This document shows positions 18,983-26,573 of a stretch of DNA of 50,796 bases, one piece after another. The notes below the pieces were generated by a model, which was given only the letters and a program-made list of their open reading frames with translations, was not told the DNA's origin and did no database searches. A program made the position numbers and the translations under genes. The stretch spans positions 1 to 50,796 of the forward strand of contig NZNM01000159.1 of the NCBI GenBank assembly GCA_002694885.1, read 5' to 3'. Within the stretch, counting starts at the first letter, position 1; every line of letters begins with the position of its first letter. Source of the DNA: Opitutaceae bacterium. GTDB taxonomy: Bacteria > Verrucomicrobiota > Verrucomicrobiia > Opitutales > Opitutaceae.

Positions 18983-20767
18983 ATGCAAAACGAGTGGAAT
19001 GATGAAGCAGCCCACAATCTGGGCGACGATCCAATTGCGCTTCGTGACTACTCCGCAAAGCTGCTTAACCAAGCAGGCTCTTCGTTTCGTCTACTGCCAT
19101 CCGTCAAATTCGATTCCACGAATGTATTTGGGGAGAAGGAGTCGCTTCTTAAGATCGGCCAACGACCGGATTCGATTTGTCTCGATAGAGATCGGCTTTC
19201 CCGATTGGCGAACTTGCCCAATCTAGATTCCAATCATTTGCGAACGGAATTGCAGCGAAGCGTCCGCGCAGGCGAAATGCTCAAGGCGCCAAACGACGCC
19301 TTATTCCATAGCTGTATTCCATCAACATTTGTCGATCAATGCCAGAGCCCTGCCAGCTTAGCTTTGACCAATCACGTAAAAGCCCAATCCTTGGCCGATG
19401 AGATATTTGGCGAACGCGTGATCGCCCTGCCTCGAAAGCCAACCCTTCTAGAAACCACACAATCGATCATTGAACGGCTCGACGGCTCGACCTCCGATCA
19501 AGCGATTGGCATCCTCGTCCCTGGATTAGGACTTCTATCCTTCGCGGATACTGCCCAGGAATGCTATCAAAGATCGATTGAGCTCAACAGCTTGGCTACT
19601 CGCTATTTCGAATCTCAGAATTCCACAACAAACGAAGAAAATCTCTCTCATCCACTTGATCTGCAAGAGATCGCAGATCTGCGTTTAACCGTATCCAAAT
19701 TGAACGGACAGGCGATGATAGCCGTTCACAACACCTCTAGCCACGCGATATCGTTCGCGGTGAGCGAATACGCTTCTGGATTTTCGCCCATCGCGGAAAA
19801 AGCCGATGACTCGAGACTGGCTGAAGCAGGGGAGATCCAGCATGTCCGCTGGCCCAATCGCGGGGTATTCTCTTTCGCTTCCGACAAGACCGCCGTTCTT
19901 GACCTTGCCACAATCGCTGCCAATTTCGCTGAGGCAATTTCCCTTGCCCAAGCAACCGGAGGCTGGCAAGGCGATGTTCCGAAGCCCAACTTCAAACCAA
20001 AAAAAAGCGGCGTCCTGCAGGGCCAAGTCGCCTTGGTTTCCGGTTCGGCAGCCGGAATTGGTCTCGCGACGGCCACTACACTAACTGAAGCGGGAGCCTG
20101 TGTTGTCGGAGCGGACATCAATCCAGAGATCGAAAGCATCATGGCTGAAATCGGAGCTCTGGGCGTCACCGTGGACCTGACCCAAGAGGATCAGATTCAA
20201 TCGTTGATCACTCGTATAGTACGTGAATTCGGGGGATTGGACATTGTGGTTTCCAATGCCGGAATCTTTACCGCCGGCGCCTACCTGGAGGATATGGAAG
20301 CCGACAATTGGGGACGCAGCATGGCGGTCAACTTGACCAGCCATCAGGCACTTCTCAAACACGCCATTCCGTTCGTTAAAAAGGGAATCAATCCTTCCAT
20401 CATATTCATCGGCTCCCGCAACGTGAATGCTCCCGGAGCCGGAGCTGCGAGCTACTCTTGCGCCAAGGCAGGGTTGACCCAGCTCTGCCGCGTCGCTGCC
20501 CTAGAGCTGGCTCCCGAAGGCGTTCGCGTGAATATTATCCACCCCGACGCCGTATTTGACACCAAACTCTGGACGCAGGAGGCCTTAGAACGATCAGCCG
20601 AACGCTACGGACTTACGGTCGAGCAATACAAGAAGCGAAATCTCATGAAAACCGAGATTACCTCTCGAAGTGTGGGAAACACTGTTGTCGCCGTCGCTTC
20701 CAATGCCTTCGCCAAAACCACCGGAGCTCAGATCCCTGTAGATGGGGGCAACGACCGAATCATCTAA
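18983..20767 (+). CDS. SDR dehydrogenase fused to a degenerate RhaD-type aldolase domain
   Basis: A 594-residue fusion in the arrangement of bifunctional rhamnulose-1-phosphate aldolase/lactaldehyde dehydrogenase proteins (usually nearly 700 residues). The N-terminal class II aldolase domain (about 15-215) keeps the outline (LFHSCIPSTFVD, ADEIFGE, DTAQECYQ) but not the active site. Where the family has HVDHTH there is F116-V-D-Q-C-Q121; where it has a His before GL there is P180-G-L; the WGGGNTS-like loop is absent. The SDR half (about 345-594) looks active: GSAAGIG at 354-360, NAG at 425-427, S478, Y491-x-x-x-K495. It leads the unit with dhaK, dhaL and the LsrF-like gene. Likely role: oxidation or reduction of a sugar or aldehyde, with the aldolase half now structural. 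Confidence 0.85.
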   Translation: MQNEWNDEAAHNLGDDPIALRDYSAKLLNQAGSSFRLLPSVKFDSTNVFGEKESLLKIGQRPDSICLDRDRLSRLANLPNLDSNHLRTELQRSVRAGEMLKAPNDALFHSCIPSTFVDQCQSPASLALTNHVKAQSLADEIFGERVIALPRKPTLLETTQSIIERLDGSTSDQAIGILVPGLGLLSFADTAQECYQRSIELNSLATRYFESQNSTTNEENLSHPLDLQEIADLRLTVSKLNGQAMIAVHNTSSHAISFAVSEYASGFSPIAEKADDSRLAEAGEIQHVRWPNRGVFSFASDKTAVLDLATIAANFAEAISLAQATGGWQGDVPKPNFKPKKSGVLQGQVALVSGSAAGIGLATATTLTEAGACVVGADINPEIESIMAEIGALGVTVDLTQEDQIQSLITRIVREFGGLDIVVSNAGIFTAGAYLEDMEADNWGRSMAVNLTSHQALLKHAIPFVKKGINPSIIFIGSRNVNAPGAGAASYSCAKAGLTQLCRVAALELAPEGVRVNIIHPDAVFDTKLWTQEALERSAERYGLTVEQYKKRNLMKTEITSRSVGNTVVAVASNAFAKTTGAQIPVDGGNDRII

Positions 20768-20919
20768 TGCTAGAACCACAGATAACACTGATTTACACAG
20801 ATTTTACTCAATCGATTAAACATTTATATCCGAATCTCTAATTCTCGACTCGCGTGAATTCCGACCCAAAATTACTTAGCAGTTATCCGCGTGGTCTGCC
20901 CGAAAAATCATAATCTCAA

Positions 20920-21921
20920 ATGAAAAAGCTACTTAACGACCCACTAAAGGCCGCTTCTGAACTCGTCGACGGCCTCGTTGACTACTACAATGGCTCTGTC
21001 GAGCAAGTTAGCCCCGGAGCGATAGCCCTCACGAACATTTCTGACGATAAAGTCGCTCTTCTCGTCGGCGGCGGTACTGGACACGAACCGATTTACCACG
21101 GCCTCATCGGCGAGGGCATGGCGGATGGAGCCGCTTGCGGCGATATATTTGCGGCCCCTCCACCGAACGTCATTCTCGATGCCACCAAAGCCGTCAATCG
21201 CGGAAACGGCGTTCTGTATTTATATGGAAACTACTCTGGCGATGTAATGAATTTTAAGATCGCGTCCCAGTTGGCTGCAGCCGAAGGCATCCGCGTGGAA
21301 ACCGTACTCATTTGGGACGATGTAGCGTCTGCTCCCCCAACTGAAAAGGAGAAGCGTCGCGGCATTGCCGGACTTATTCCCATTGTCAAGTTGGCCGGGG
21401 CTGCGGCCGATAGAGCTGAAAATCTGGATGAGCTCGTGGAGCTGGTCACCAATGCCCGAGATAATACCCGATCCGTCGGTATGGCTTTGGCTCCGGGATC
21501 TATACCCGCCACCGGCAAGCCGACCTTCGAACTGGACGAAGACTCAATTGGAGTTGGTATGGGAATCCATGGTGAACAGGGAGTTGGCGTAGAAAAGATG
21601 ATGTCCGCCGACGAGCTCGCTATCAAAATGGTCGACCTGGTGCTGGCCGACGATTTGCCAATCGGTGAAGGCGACGAAGTTCTCGTTTTCACCAATAGTC
21701 TCGGCTCCACAACCATGATGGAATGCCTAATCGTGCTGAAAAAGGTGAAAGCTCTTCTCGTTGAGAAAGGCGTTAATATTTACGATGTCCTCTTGGGACC
21801 CATGGTTACCTGCCAGGAAATGGCAGGTATCTCTCTTAGCCTAACGAAAATGAATGACACGCTAAAGCCCCTATGGGATGCACCGTGCTCATCTCTTGGA
21901 TACACAAAATTAGGAAAATAA
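20920..21921 (+). CDS. dhaK: Dihydroxyacetone kinase subunit DhaK
   Basis: Substrate-binding subunit (333 aa) of the DhaK/DhaL kinases. It binds a short ketose covalently through a histidine as a hemiaminal. That residue is H217 in GMGIHGEQG, and the second conserved His is H55 in GGGTGHEP. GNYSGDVMNF (near 103-112) supplies the aspartate used in catalysis. The length fits unfused DhaK. dhaL is the next gene, 107 bp on, with a palindromic repeat between them. Family members act on dihydroxyacetone, and some relatives on C4 ketoses such as erythrulose, so the substrate here may not be dihydroxyacetone itself. Confidence 0.92.
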   Translation: MKKLLNDPLKAASELVDGLVDYYNGSVEQVSPGAIALTNISDDKVALLVGGGTGHEPIYHGLIGEGMADGAACGDIFAAPPPNVILDATKAVNRGNGVLYLYGNYSGDVMNFKIASQLAAAEGIRVETVLIWDDVASAPPTEKEKRRGIAGLIPIVKLAGAAADRAENLDELVELVTNARDNTRSVGMALAPGSIPATGKPTFELDEDSIGVGMGIHGEQGVGVEKMMSADELAIKMVDLVLADDLPIGEGDEVLVFTNSLGSTTMMECLIVLKKVKALLVEKGVNIYDVLLGPMVTCQEMAGISLSLTKMNDTLKPLWDAPCSSLGYTKLGK

Positions 21922-21929
21922 TTAGTTTT

Positions 21930-22010
21930 GGTAGGGCTGCTTGTCCTCAAGCAGTCGCACTCTATTTTATGAACAGCATTCTCGGCCGCTTGAGAACAAG
22001 CGGTCCTACC
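21930..22010. repeat. Paired palindromic repeat (family B) between dhaK and dhaL
   Basis: GGTAGGGCTGCTTGTCCTCAA on the left and TTGAGAACAAGCGGTCCTACC on the right: an 81-bp hairpin with GTAG/CTAC feet, 8 bp after the dhaK stop. Confidence 0.85.
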
Positions 22011-22028
22011 AGATAAACCCAATTCTAA

Positions 22029-22664
22029 ATGAGCGCGCCAACCCTCGACCCTACAGACGTTAAACAGATGCTACTCAAAGTGGCCGACGTGATCATAGAA
22101 TCAGAAGAGATGCTATCCCAGGCGGATCGCGACTTAGGCGATGGTGATCATGGTCTAGGAATGCAGCGGGGCTTCACTGCGGCTAAAGCTCAGCTCGAAG
22201 GGCTGGACCCGAAAACAGTCGCTGAGGTCTTTACGACTACCGGTATGGCCTTGATGGCATCCATGGGTGGAGCTTCGGGGGCAGTTATGGGAATGCTCTT
22301 CCAAAGTGGTGGCGCAGCGCTGGGAGCCAACGATTCCCTAGATGCCGACGGTCTATGCGCATTCCTTCAAGGAGCCTGCGACGGCGTTACCAACTTGGGG
22401 GGCGCCAAGCCGGGCGACAAGACCATGGTCGACGCCCTCGCGGGCGCTCGCGACAAAGCTGAGGACATTGACTGCGAAACCGTTTCGGAGGCCTTGCAGG
22501 CCGCCTGTGACGGAGCGACTGAGGGCATGGAAGCTACCAAGGCGATGATCGCCACCATGGGCCGGGCCAAAACCCTGGGAGAGAAATCGATTGGGCATCC
22601 CGACCCCGGAGCCTTGTCTGTATCCATAATCTTCAAGACAATGAGCGACTACGCAAATCAGTAG
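22029..22664 (+). CDS. dhaL: Dihydroxyacetone kinase subunit DhaL
   Basis: Nucleotide-binding subunit (211 aa). The N-terminal magnesium/ADP motif is D35-L-G-D38-G-D40-H-G. MASMGGASGAVMGMLFQSGG, near residue 80, is the second nucleotide-binding stretch, and GHPDPGALS closes the fold. No DhaM (the PTS phosphoryl donor for E. coli DhaL) is nearby, so it may use ATP directly, or DhaM may be elsewhere. A PTS enzyme I gene exists at 30838, but no HPr or EIIA gene is in the window. Its stop codon TAG lies within the GTAG foot of the following repeat. Confidence 0.92.
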   Translation: MSAPTLDPTDVKQMLLKVADVIIESEEMLSQADRDLGDGDHGLGMQRGFTAAKAQLEGLDPKTVAEVFTTTGMALMASMGGASGAVMGMLFQSGGAALGANDSLDADGLCAFLQGACDGVTNLGGAKPGDKTMVDALAGARDKAEDIDCETVSEALQAACDGATEGMEATKAMIATMGRAKTLGEKSIGHPDPGALSVSIIFKTMSDYANQ

Positions 22665-22737
22665 CTCAGCGCTTTAGCCTGAATGTTTTAAAGAATATTA
22701 TTCTATCTGAACTGCTCAGGCGAAAGCGCTGAGCTAC
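22661..22737. repeat. Paired palindromic repeat (family F) overlapping the dhaL stop
   Basis: GTAGCTCAGCGCTTTAGCCTG on the left and CAGGCGAAAGCGCTGAGCTAC on the right. The TAG of the left GTAG foot is the stop codon of dhaL. Confidence 0.88.
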
Positions 22738-22849
22738 TCAAGAAACTAATCACAGTATCTAATACAATTTCGCGATCAATAGCGCTTAATCGCGATTCAA
22801 AAAAATTAATTCTAATAAACCTAACACTAAATAAACACCTTCAAATAAC

Positions 22850-23725
22850 ATGGCAGATCTAGACGATATTAGAGATGGCGACAACTTCGGGCTCAATAGC
22901 CCAGCAGACACGGATTCCTTTTACCTGAAAGGTCTTAACAGCGCAAGCTGGGGCATAAAAAACCGCATGTCGCGAATATTCAATCGCAAGTCCGGCCGGA
23001 CTGTAATGCTGGCATTCGACCACGGTTTTCTCATGGGACCCACTTCGGGACTCGAGCGAATCGACCTGGGCATCGCTTCCCTAGCTGATCACGCGGATTG
23101 CCTTATGGCGACACGGGGCATGCTTCGCTCCTGTATTTCACCAGACAATACAAAACCTGTTTGTCTAAGAACCGATACGGGGACAACGATCCTAACGGAG
23201 ATGAACCATAACGTCCTCATCGACGAAGCCGAAGCCATAAGCATGAACGCTGCGGCCATGGCAGCCATGATTGCTGTTGGGGACCCCGCCACGGAAGCTT
23301 CAACGATCGCTAATATCAGCCGTCTAGTCGATATAGGTCAAAAGTACGGAATTCCTGTTATGGGTGTTACCGCAGTGGGTAAAGACATGGCCCGCGATGC
23401 CCGTTATTTCGGGCTCGCTTCTCGCGTCTGCGCCGAAAACGGGGCCAGCATCGTCAAAACTTACTACACTGAAGGCTTCGAGAACGTAGTCGCTTGTACC
23501 CCCGTTCCCGTGGTTATTGCCGGCGGCAAAAAGCTTCCTGAACTGGAAGCCTTGGAACTCGCCTACAACGCCATCCAGTGCGGCGCTGCAGGTGTCGACA
23601 TGGGGCGCAACGTTTTTCAGTCGGACGCTCCCCTGGCCATGATCAAGGCCATCGGTGGAGTCGTGCATGATAATCTGAAACCGCAAGAAGCCTTCGAACT
23701 CTTCAACGAATTGAAGAATTCCTAG
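22850..23725 (+). CDS. LsrF-type class I aldolase/thiolase
   Basis: A 291-residue DhnA-type class I aldolase matching E. coli LsrF along the full chain and in length. D57 lies in MLAFDHGF; GPTSGLERID follows. The Schiff-base lysine K203 is in IVKTYY, the same number as in LsrF. VIAGGKKLPE (near 222-231) and AAGVDMGRNVFQS bind phosphate. LsrF splits 3-hydroxy-2,4-pentadione-5-phosphate with CoA to DHAP and acetyl-CoA at the end of autoinducer-2 degradation. No lsrK, lsrG, lsrR or lsr transporter is present. Here it ends a unit with an SDR, DhaK and DhaL, so it more likely cleaves a phosphorylated product of that pathway. I leave the symbol empty for that reason. Confidence 0.88.
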   Translation: MADLDDIRDGDNFGLNSPADTDSFYLKGLNSASWGIKNRMSRIFNRKSGRTVMLAFDHGFLMGPTSGLERIDLGIASLADHADCLMATRGMLRSCISPDNTKPVCLRTDTGTTILTEMNHNVLIDEAEAISMNAAAMAAMIAVGDPATEASTIANISRLVDIGQKYGIPVMGVTAVGKDMARDARYFGLASRVCAENGASIVKTYYTEGFENVVACTPVPVVIAGGKKLPELEALELAYNAIQCGAAGVDMGRNVFQSDAPLAMIKAIGGVVHDNLKPQEAFELFNELKNS

Positions 23726-23751
23726 CCGAAATACAATTTTCGCATATTCGA

Positions 23752-23780
23752 GCCGGATGCTTAGGCGTCCGGTTCTTTTT
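23752..23780 (+). terminator. Intrinsic terminator after the LsrF-like gene
   Basis: Stem GCCGGATGC (23752-23760) and GCGTCCGGT (23765-23773) with G-T pairs, TTAG loop, then TTCTTTTT. It closes the catabolic cluster 27 bp after the stop. From here to 24035 nothing convincing is seen. Confidence 0.85.
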
Positions 23781-24035
23781 GGCCTGCTGTATTACTCAAA
23801 TTACAGCATGCCGATTGAACTGCTATTCGTTCTTAGTACCGAGACTAAAATCAATACTACCTTGCAAGGCCTATAGCCCATTAGCGCATAGCTGCAGAAA
23901 TTCTCATTAGTTGATCCCATTTCCTCCTGCAATCGACTTCCTTTAAAATAGCGCAACCTATCGGCAGAGTGTTGCCAGCGACTTTCCAGTAAATTAAGCT
24001 CCAATCCAGCCGAACCTAATTGGGCGAGACGCTGT

Positions 24036-25175
24036 ATGCCGCTTCCCGACTCCAATCCGAACGTATGGCGCCACCAGGCCGGTGGCGGAGCGGTTTCGCT
24101 GTTCGGGCTCCCATTCTTTTTAGTCGGAGTAGGCGTCATTGTGCTCACATTCATTCCTCAGGAAGTTCGCGGAGGTGATCATCTACCCCTATATTTCGGC
24201 ATTCCCTTTGGCGCGATATTCGCGGCGGTCGGCGGAGCGATTCTTTTTGGTCGTATGGAGCTAATCATCGATCGTGCGTCGGGAACCGTTATCAAGAATT
24301 GGAAACTTCTTTCAAAAAACCTCTACGAGCAACGCCGCGAATTGAAAGAGTTTAGCCGGATTCGCCTGAACTCTGAGATTCGGCGAAGCAAGAACTCGAG
24401 CTACACAGTCTACCCTGTAAGACTGGAGGGCGATGGGACTGATCCGTTTTCGATCTCCGAGGGAAGGGCCAAGAATAAAGCCCGTTCACAGGCCGAAAGC
24501 CTGGCCACCTTTCTCTCGTTTTCCATCCACGACGAGCTTTCCGGATCGGTACGAGTGAGGGATTCAGTCACTCTCGATCAGTCGATCCGAGAAAAATTCC
24601 AAAGCGGATCGGAAACTAACCCAATCCCGTATCCGCCAGCCCGCATGAAGTCCCGCGTCGACTATGATGGGAACAGCCTGCAAGTGCAGGTTCCGCCACC
24701 TGGTTTCAACGCTGGCTTTCTCGTTGCCTTCGTCGCCATCGCATTCTTCGAGCTGATCTTCATTTTCAGCTTCGCGATACCTTTTTTCAGCAATTTTGAA
24801 GCCGATTCGCCCGCTCTGATTTTCATCATCATCTTTGGCTTCTTCTTTTTAGGCATCCCGACCCTCATCCTCCTCGCGCTCCTGGGAAACACTTTTCTGG
24901 CCGCTCAATCGGTATCCGTCAGCAACCAGACACTTTCAGTAGCGAAAGGCTGGCCTTTGAGAAAGACGGCAACGCTTCCTGGCAACCAAATCGAAGAGTT
25001 CGTGATCGCCTCGAAGTCCAAAACTCAAGGTAAGCGAAAATCCATCATCACGATTGGAGCAGGCCAAGAGATTCAAGCGGTTTCGGACGAAGCCACCCTA
25101 TCGTTTGGAGCTGGATTATCTGACGAAGAGCTAGCCTACCTCCACGCGCTGGCCAAAGGGATTCTCGTTTCCTAA
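24036..25175 (+). CDS. Membrane protein of unknown function, two-part architecture
   Basis: A 379-residue inner-membrane protein. There are two hydrophobic hairpins: about residues 19-40 plus 50-70, and about 228-255 plus 262-290. Each hairpin is followed by a soluble segment of similar pattern (LIIDRASGTVIKNWKLLSKN after the first, VSVSNQTLSVAKGWPLRK after the second), which suggests an internal duplication of a small beta-rich, PH-like domain. No catalytic motif is visible. The MFS transporter gene is 42 bp downstream on the same strand and may be co-transcribed. No function can be named. Confidence 0.75.
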   Translation: MPLPDSNPNVWRHQAGGGAVSLFGLPFFLVGVGVIVLTFIPQEVRGGDHLPLYFGIPFGAIFAAVGGAILFGRMELIIDRASGTVIKNWKLLSKNLYEQRRELKEFSRIRLNSEIRRSKNSSYTVYPVRLEGDGTDPFSISEGRAKNKARSQAESLATFLSFSIHDELSGSVRVRDSVTLDQSIREKFQSGSETNPIPYPPARMKSRVDYDGNSLQVQVPPPGFNAGFLVAFVAIAFFELIFIFSFAIPFFSNFEADSPALIFIIIFGFFFLGIPTLILLALLGNTFLAAQSVSVSNQTLSVAKGWPLRKTATLPGNQIEEFVIASKSKTQGKRKSIITIGAGQEIQAVSDEATLSFGAGLSDEELAYLHALAKGILVS

Positions 25176-25217
25176 TACGCTTGCCCTCTCCACCCGGGCA
25201 CCCAATAAACCTGGCCC

Positions 25218-26531
25218 TTGAGCAATGAACCCGAACAACCGTCCGCGGATGCCAAGACGCTCTCGCTCGGCATAATCTTCCTGACGATTTTCATCGATCT
25301 AGTCGGGTTCAGCATCATTTTCCCTCTCTTCCCAGCGATTCTTGAGCACTATGGCCAGAGCGGCCTGTTACAAAGTCTAACTCAATCGCTGGACGCGTTT
25401 TCCGAGGCCACGGGAGCGGGCGATCGGTTCACGCCGGTGTTATTTGGCGGCATTCTCGGCTCCCTCTATGCAGCGCTGCAATTCTTCTTCGCTCCGATCT
25501 GGGGCAGCCTTTCCGATCAATACGGTCGCCGCTCAGTGCTACTGGTAACCACTTTAGGCGTTTTCGCGAGCTACTTGCTTTGGGGATTCGCCGGGAACTT
25601 TTTCCTCTTGGTACTGGCCCGATTCTTGGGTGGCTGCATGAGCGGCAACATATCGGTAGCGACCGCTGCGGTAGCAGACATCACCACGAAAGAGAATCGC
25701 TCAAAGGGAATGGGCATCGTGGGCGCGGCCTTTGGTTTGGGATTCATATTGGGACCCGCTTTAGGCGGCATTTTCAGTCAGTTCAATCTCCTCGAATCTC
25801 GCCCCGAACTAGCTCGGATGGGCATCAATCCCTTTTCGATAGTCGCATTCGCCGCCGCCCTCCTCGCTTTGATAAATTTTCTCTGGGTAAGGGCTCGCTT
25901 CGTGGAATCATTGCCAAAAGACAGACGCGGAAAAGGAGAGTCGCGCAATCCGATTGCCCGCCTTTCCGAAAAATTCCCGCCTGAAATCGCCAAAGTAAAC
26001 CTGACCTATTTCGTATTCATGTTCGCTTTCGCCGGCATGGAATTCACGCTGACCTTTCTCGGCGCCGATCGCTTCGGCTTCACTCCCCAGCAAAACGCAT
26101 GGATGATGATTTTCGTCGGTTTTATACTCGCGCTCGTGCAAGGAGGATTAGTCCGGCGTCTGGCTCCTAAATTTGGGGAAAAGCGAGTCGCGATCTTCGG
26201 GCTTAGCTTCGTCAGCATCGGTTTAGTCGCATTGGGATTCGCCAGTTCCATTTCCGAGCTCTATGCTGGGCTTGCTTTGCTCGCTATTGGAGTCGGACTT
26301 TGCAGCCCCACTCTGAGCTCGATGGTTTCCCTATTCGCTCACGAGTCTAGGCAAGGCAGCGTACTGGGCACGTTTCGCGCTATAGGCTCTCTAGCCCGAG
26401 CCGTCGGACCGCTATTGGCGAGCTTCATCTTCTGGTGGTTCGGATCCCTCCAACTTTATTTGTTCGGGGCGGCCATCACCGCATTCTCAGTTTGGCTCTG
26501 CAGCCGAGTTCCCGCTCCGTCGAAGGACTAG
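25218..26531 (+). CDS. MFS transporter (drug:H+ antiporter-like)
   Basis: A 437-residue polytopic protein with about 12 transmembrane helices. Motif A between helices 2 and 3 reads GSLSDQYGRRSVLL (near 97-110). GAAFGLGFILGPALGG (near 174-189) is motif C of helix 5 in drug:H+ antiporters of the TetA type. The only in-frame start that includes the first helix is TTG at 25218 (MSNEPEQPS); an ATG at 25225 is in another frame. It follows the membrane protein by 42 bp. The substrate is not predictable. Confidence 0.87.
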   Translation: MSNEPEQPSADAKTLSLGIIFLTIFIDLVGFSIIFPLFPAILEHYGQSGLLQSLTQSLDAFSEATGAGDRFTPVLFGGILGSLYAALQFFFAPIWGSLSDQYGRRSVLLVTTLGVFASYLLWGFAGNFFLLVLARFLGGCMSGNISVATAAVADITTKENRSKGMGIVGAAFGLGFILGPALGGIFSQFNLLESRPELARMGINPFSIVAFAAALLALINFLWVRARFVESLPKDRRGKGESRNPIARLSEKFPPEIAKVNLTYFVFMFAFAGMEFTLTFLGADRFGFTPQQNAWMMIFVGFILALVQGGLVRRLAPKFGEKRVAIFGLSFVSIGLVALGFASSISELYAGLALLAIGVGLCSPTLSSMVSLFAHESRQGSVLGTFRAIGSLARAVGPLLASFIFWWFGSLQLYLFGAAITAFSVWLCSRVPAPSKD

Positions 26532-26573
26532 CTTGGCGGGAATGGCCTGAAATAATACCCATGCAAAGAGCAA

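Noticed and set aside
18983-20767. Standard L-rhamnose or L-fucose catabolic operon
   Set aside because: No rhamnulokinase or fuculokinase is present, no isomerase of a recognisable rhamnose type is clear, and the aldolase domain lacks its zinc ligands.
22850-23725. A complete autoinducer-2 (lsr) quorum-sensing uptake operon
   Set aside because: Only the LsrF-like protein matches. LsrK, LsrG, LsrR and the Lsr transporter are absent, so the claim is limited to one orthologue in a new setting.
23801-24154. 117-codon minus-strand open frame between the lsrF-like gene and the membrane protein
   Set aside because: It overlaps the start of the better-supported gene at 24036 and shows no domain or signal. 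The gap is taken as non-coding.
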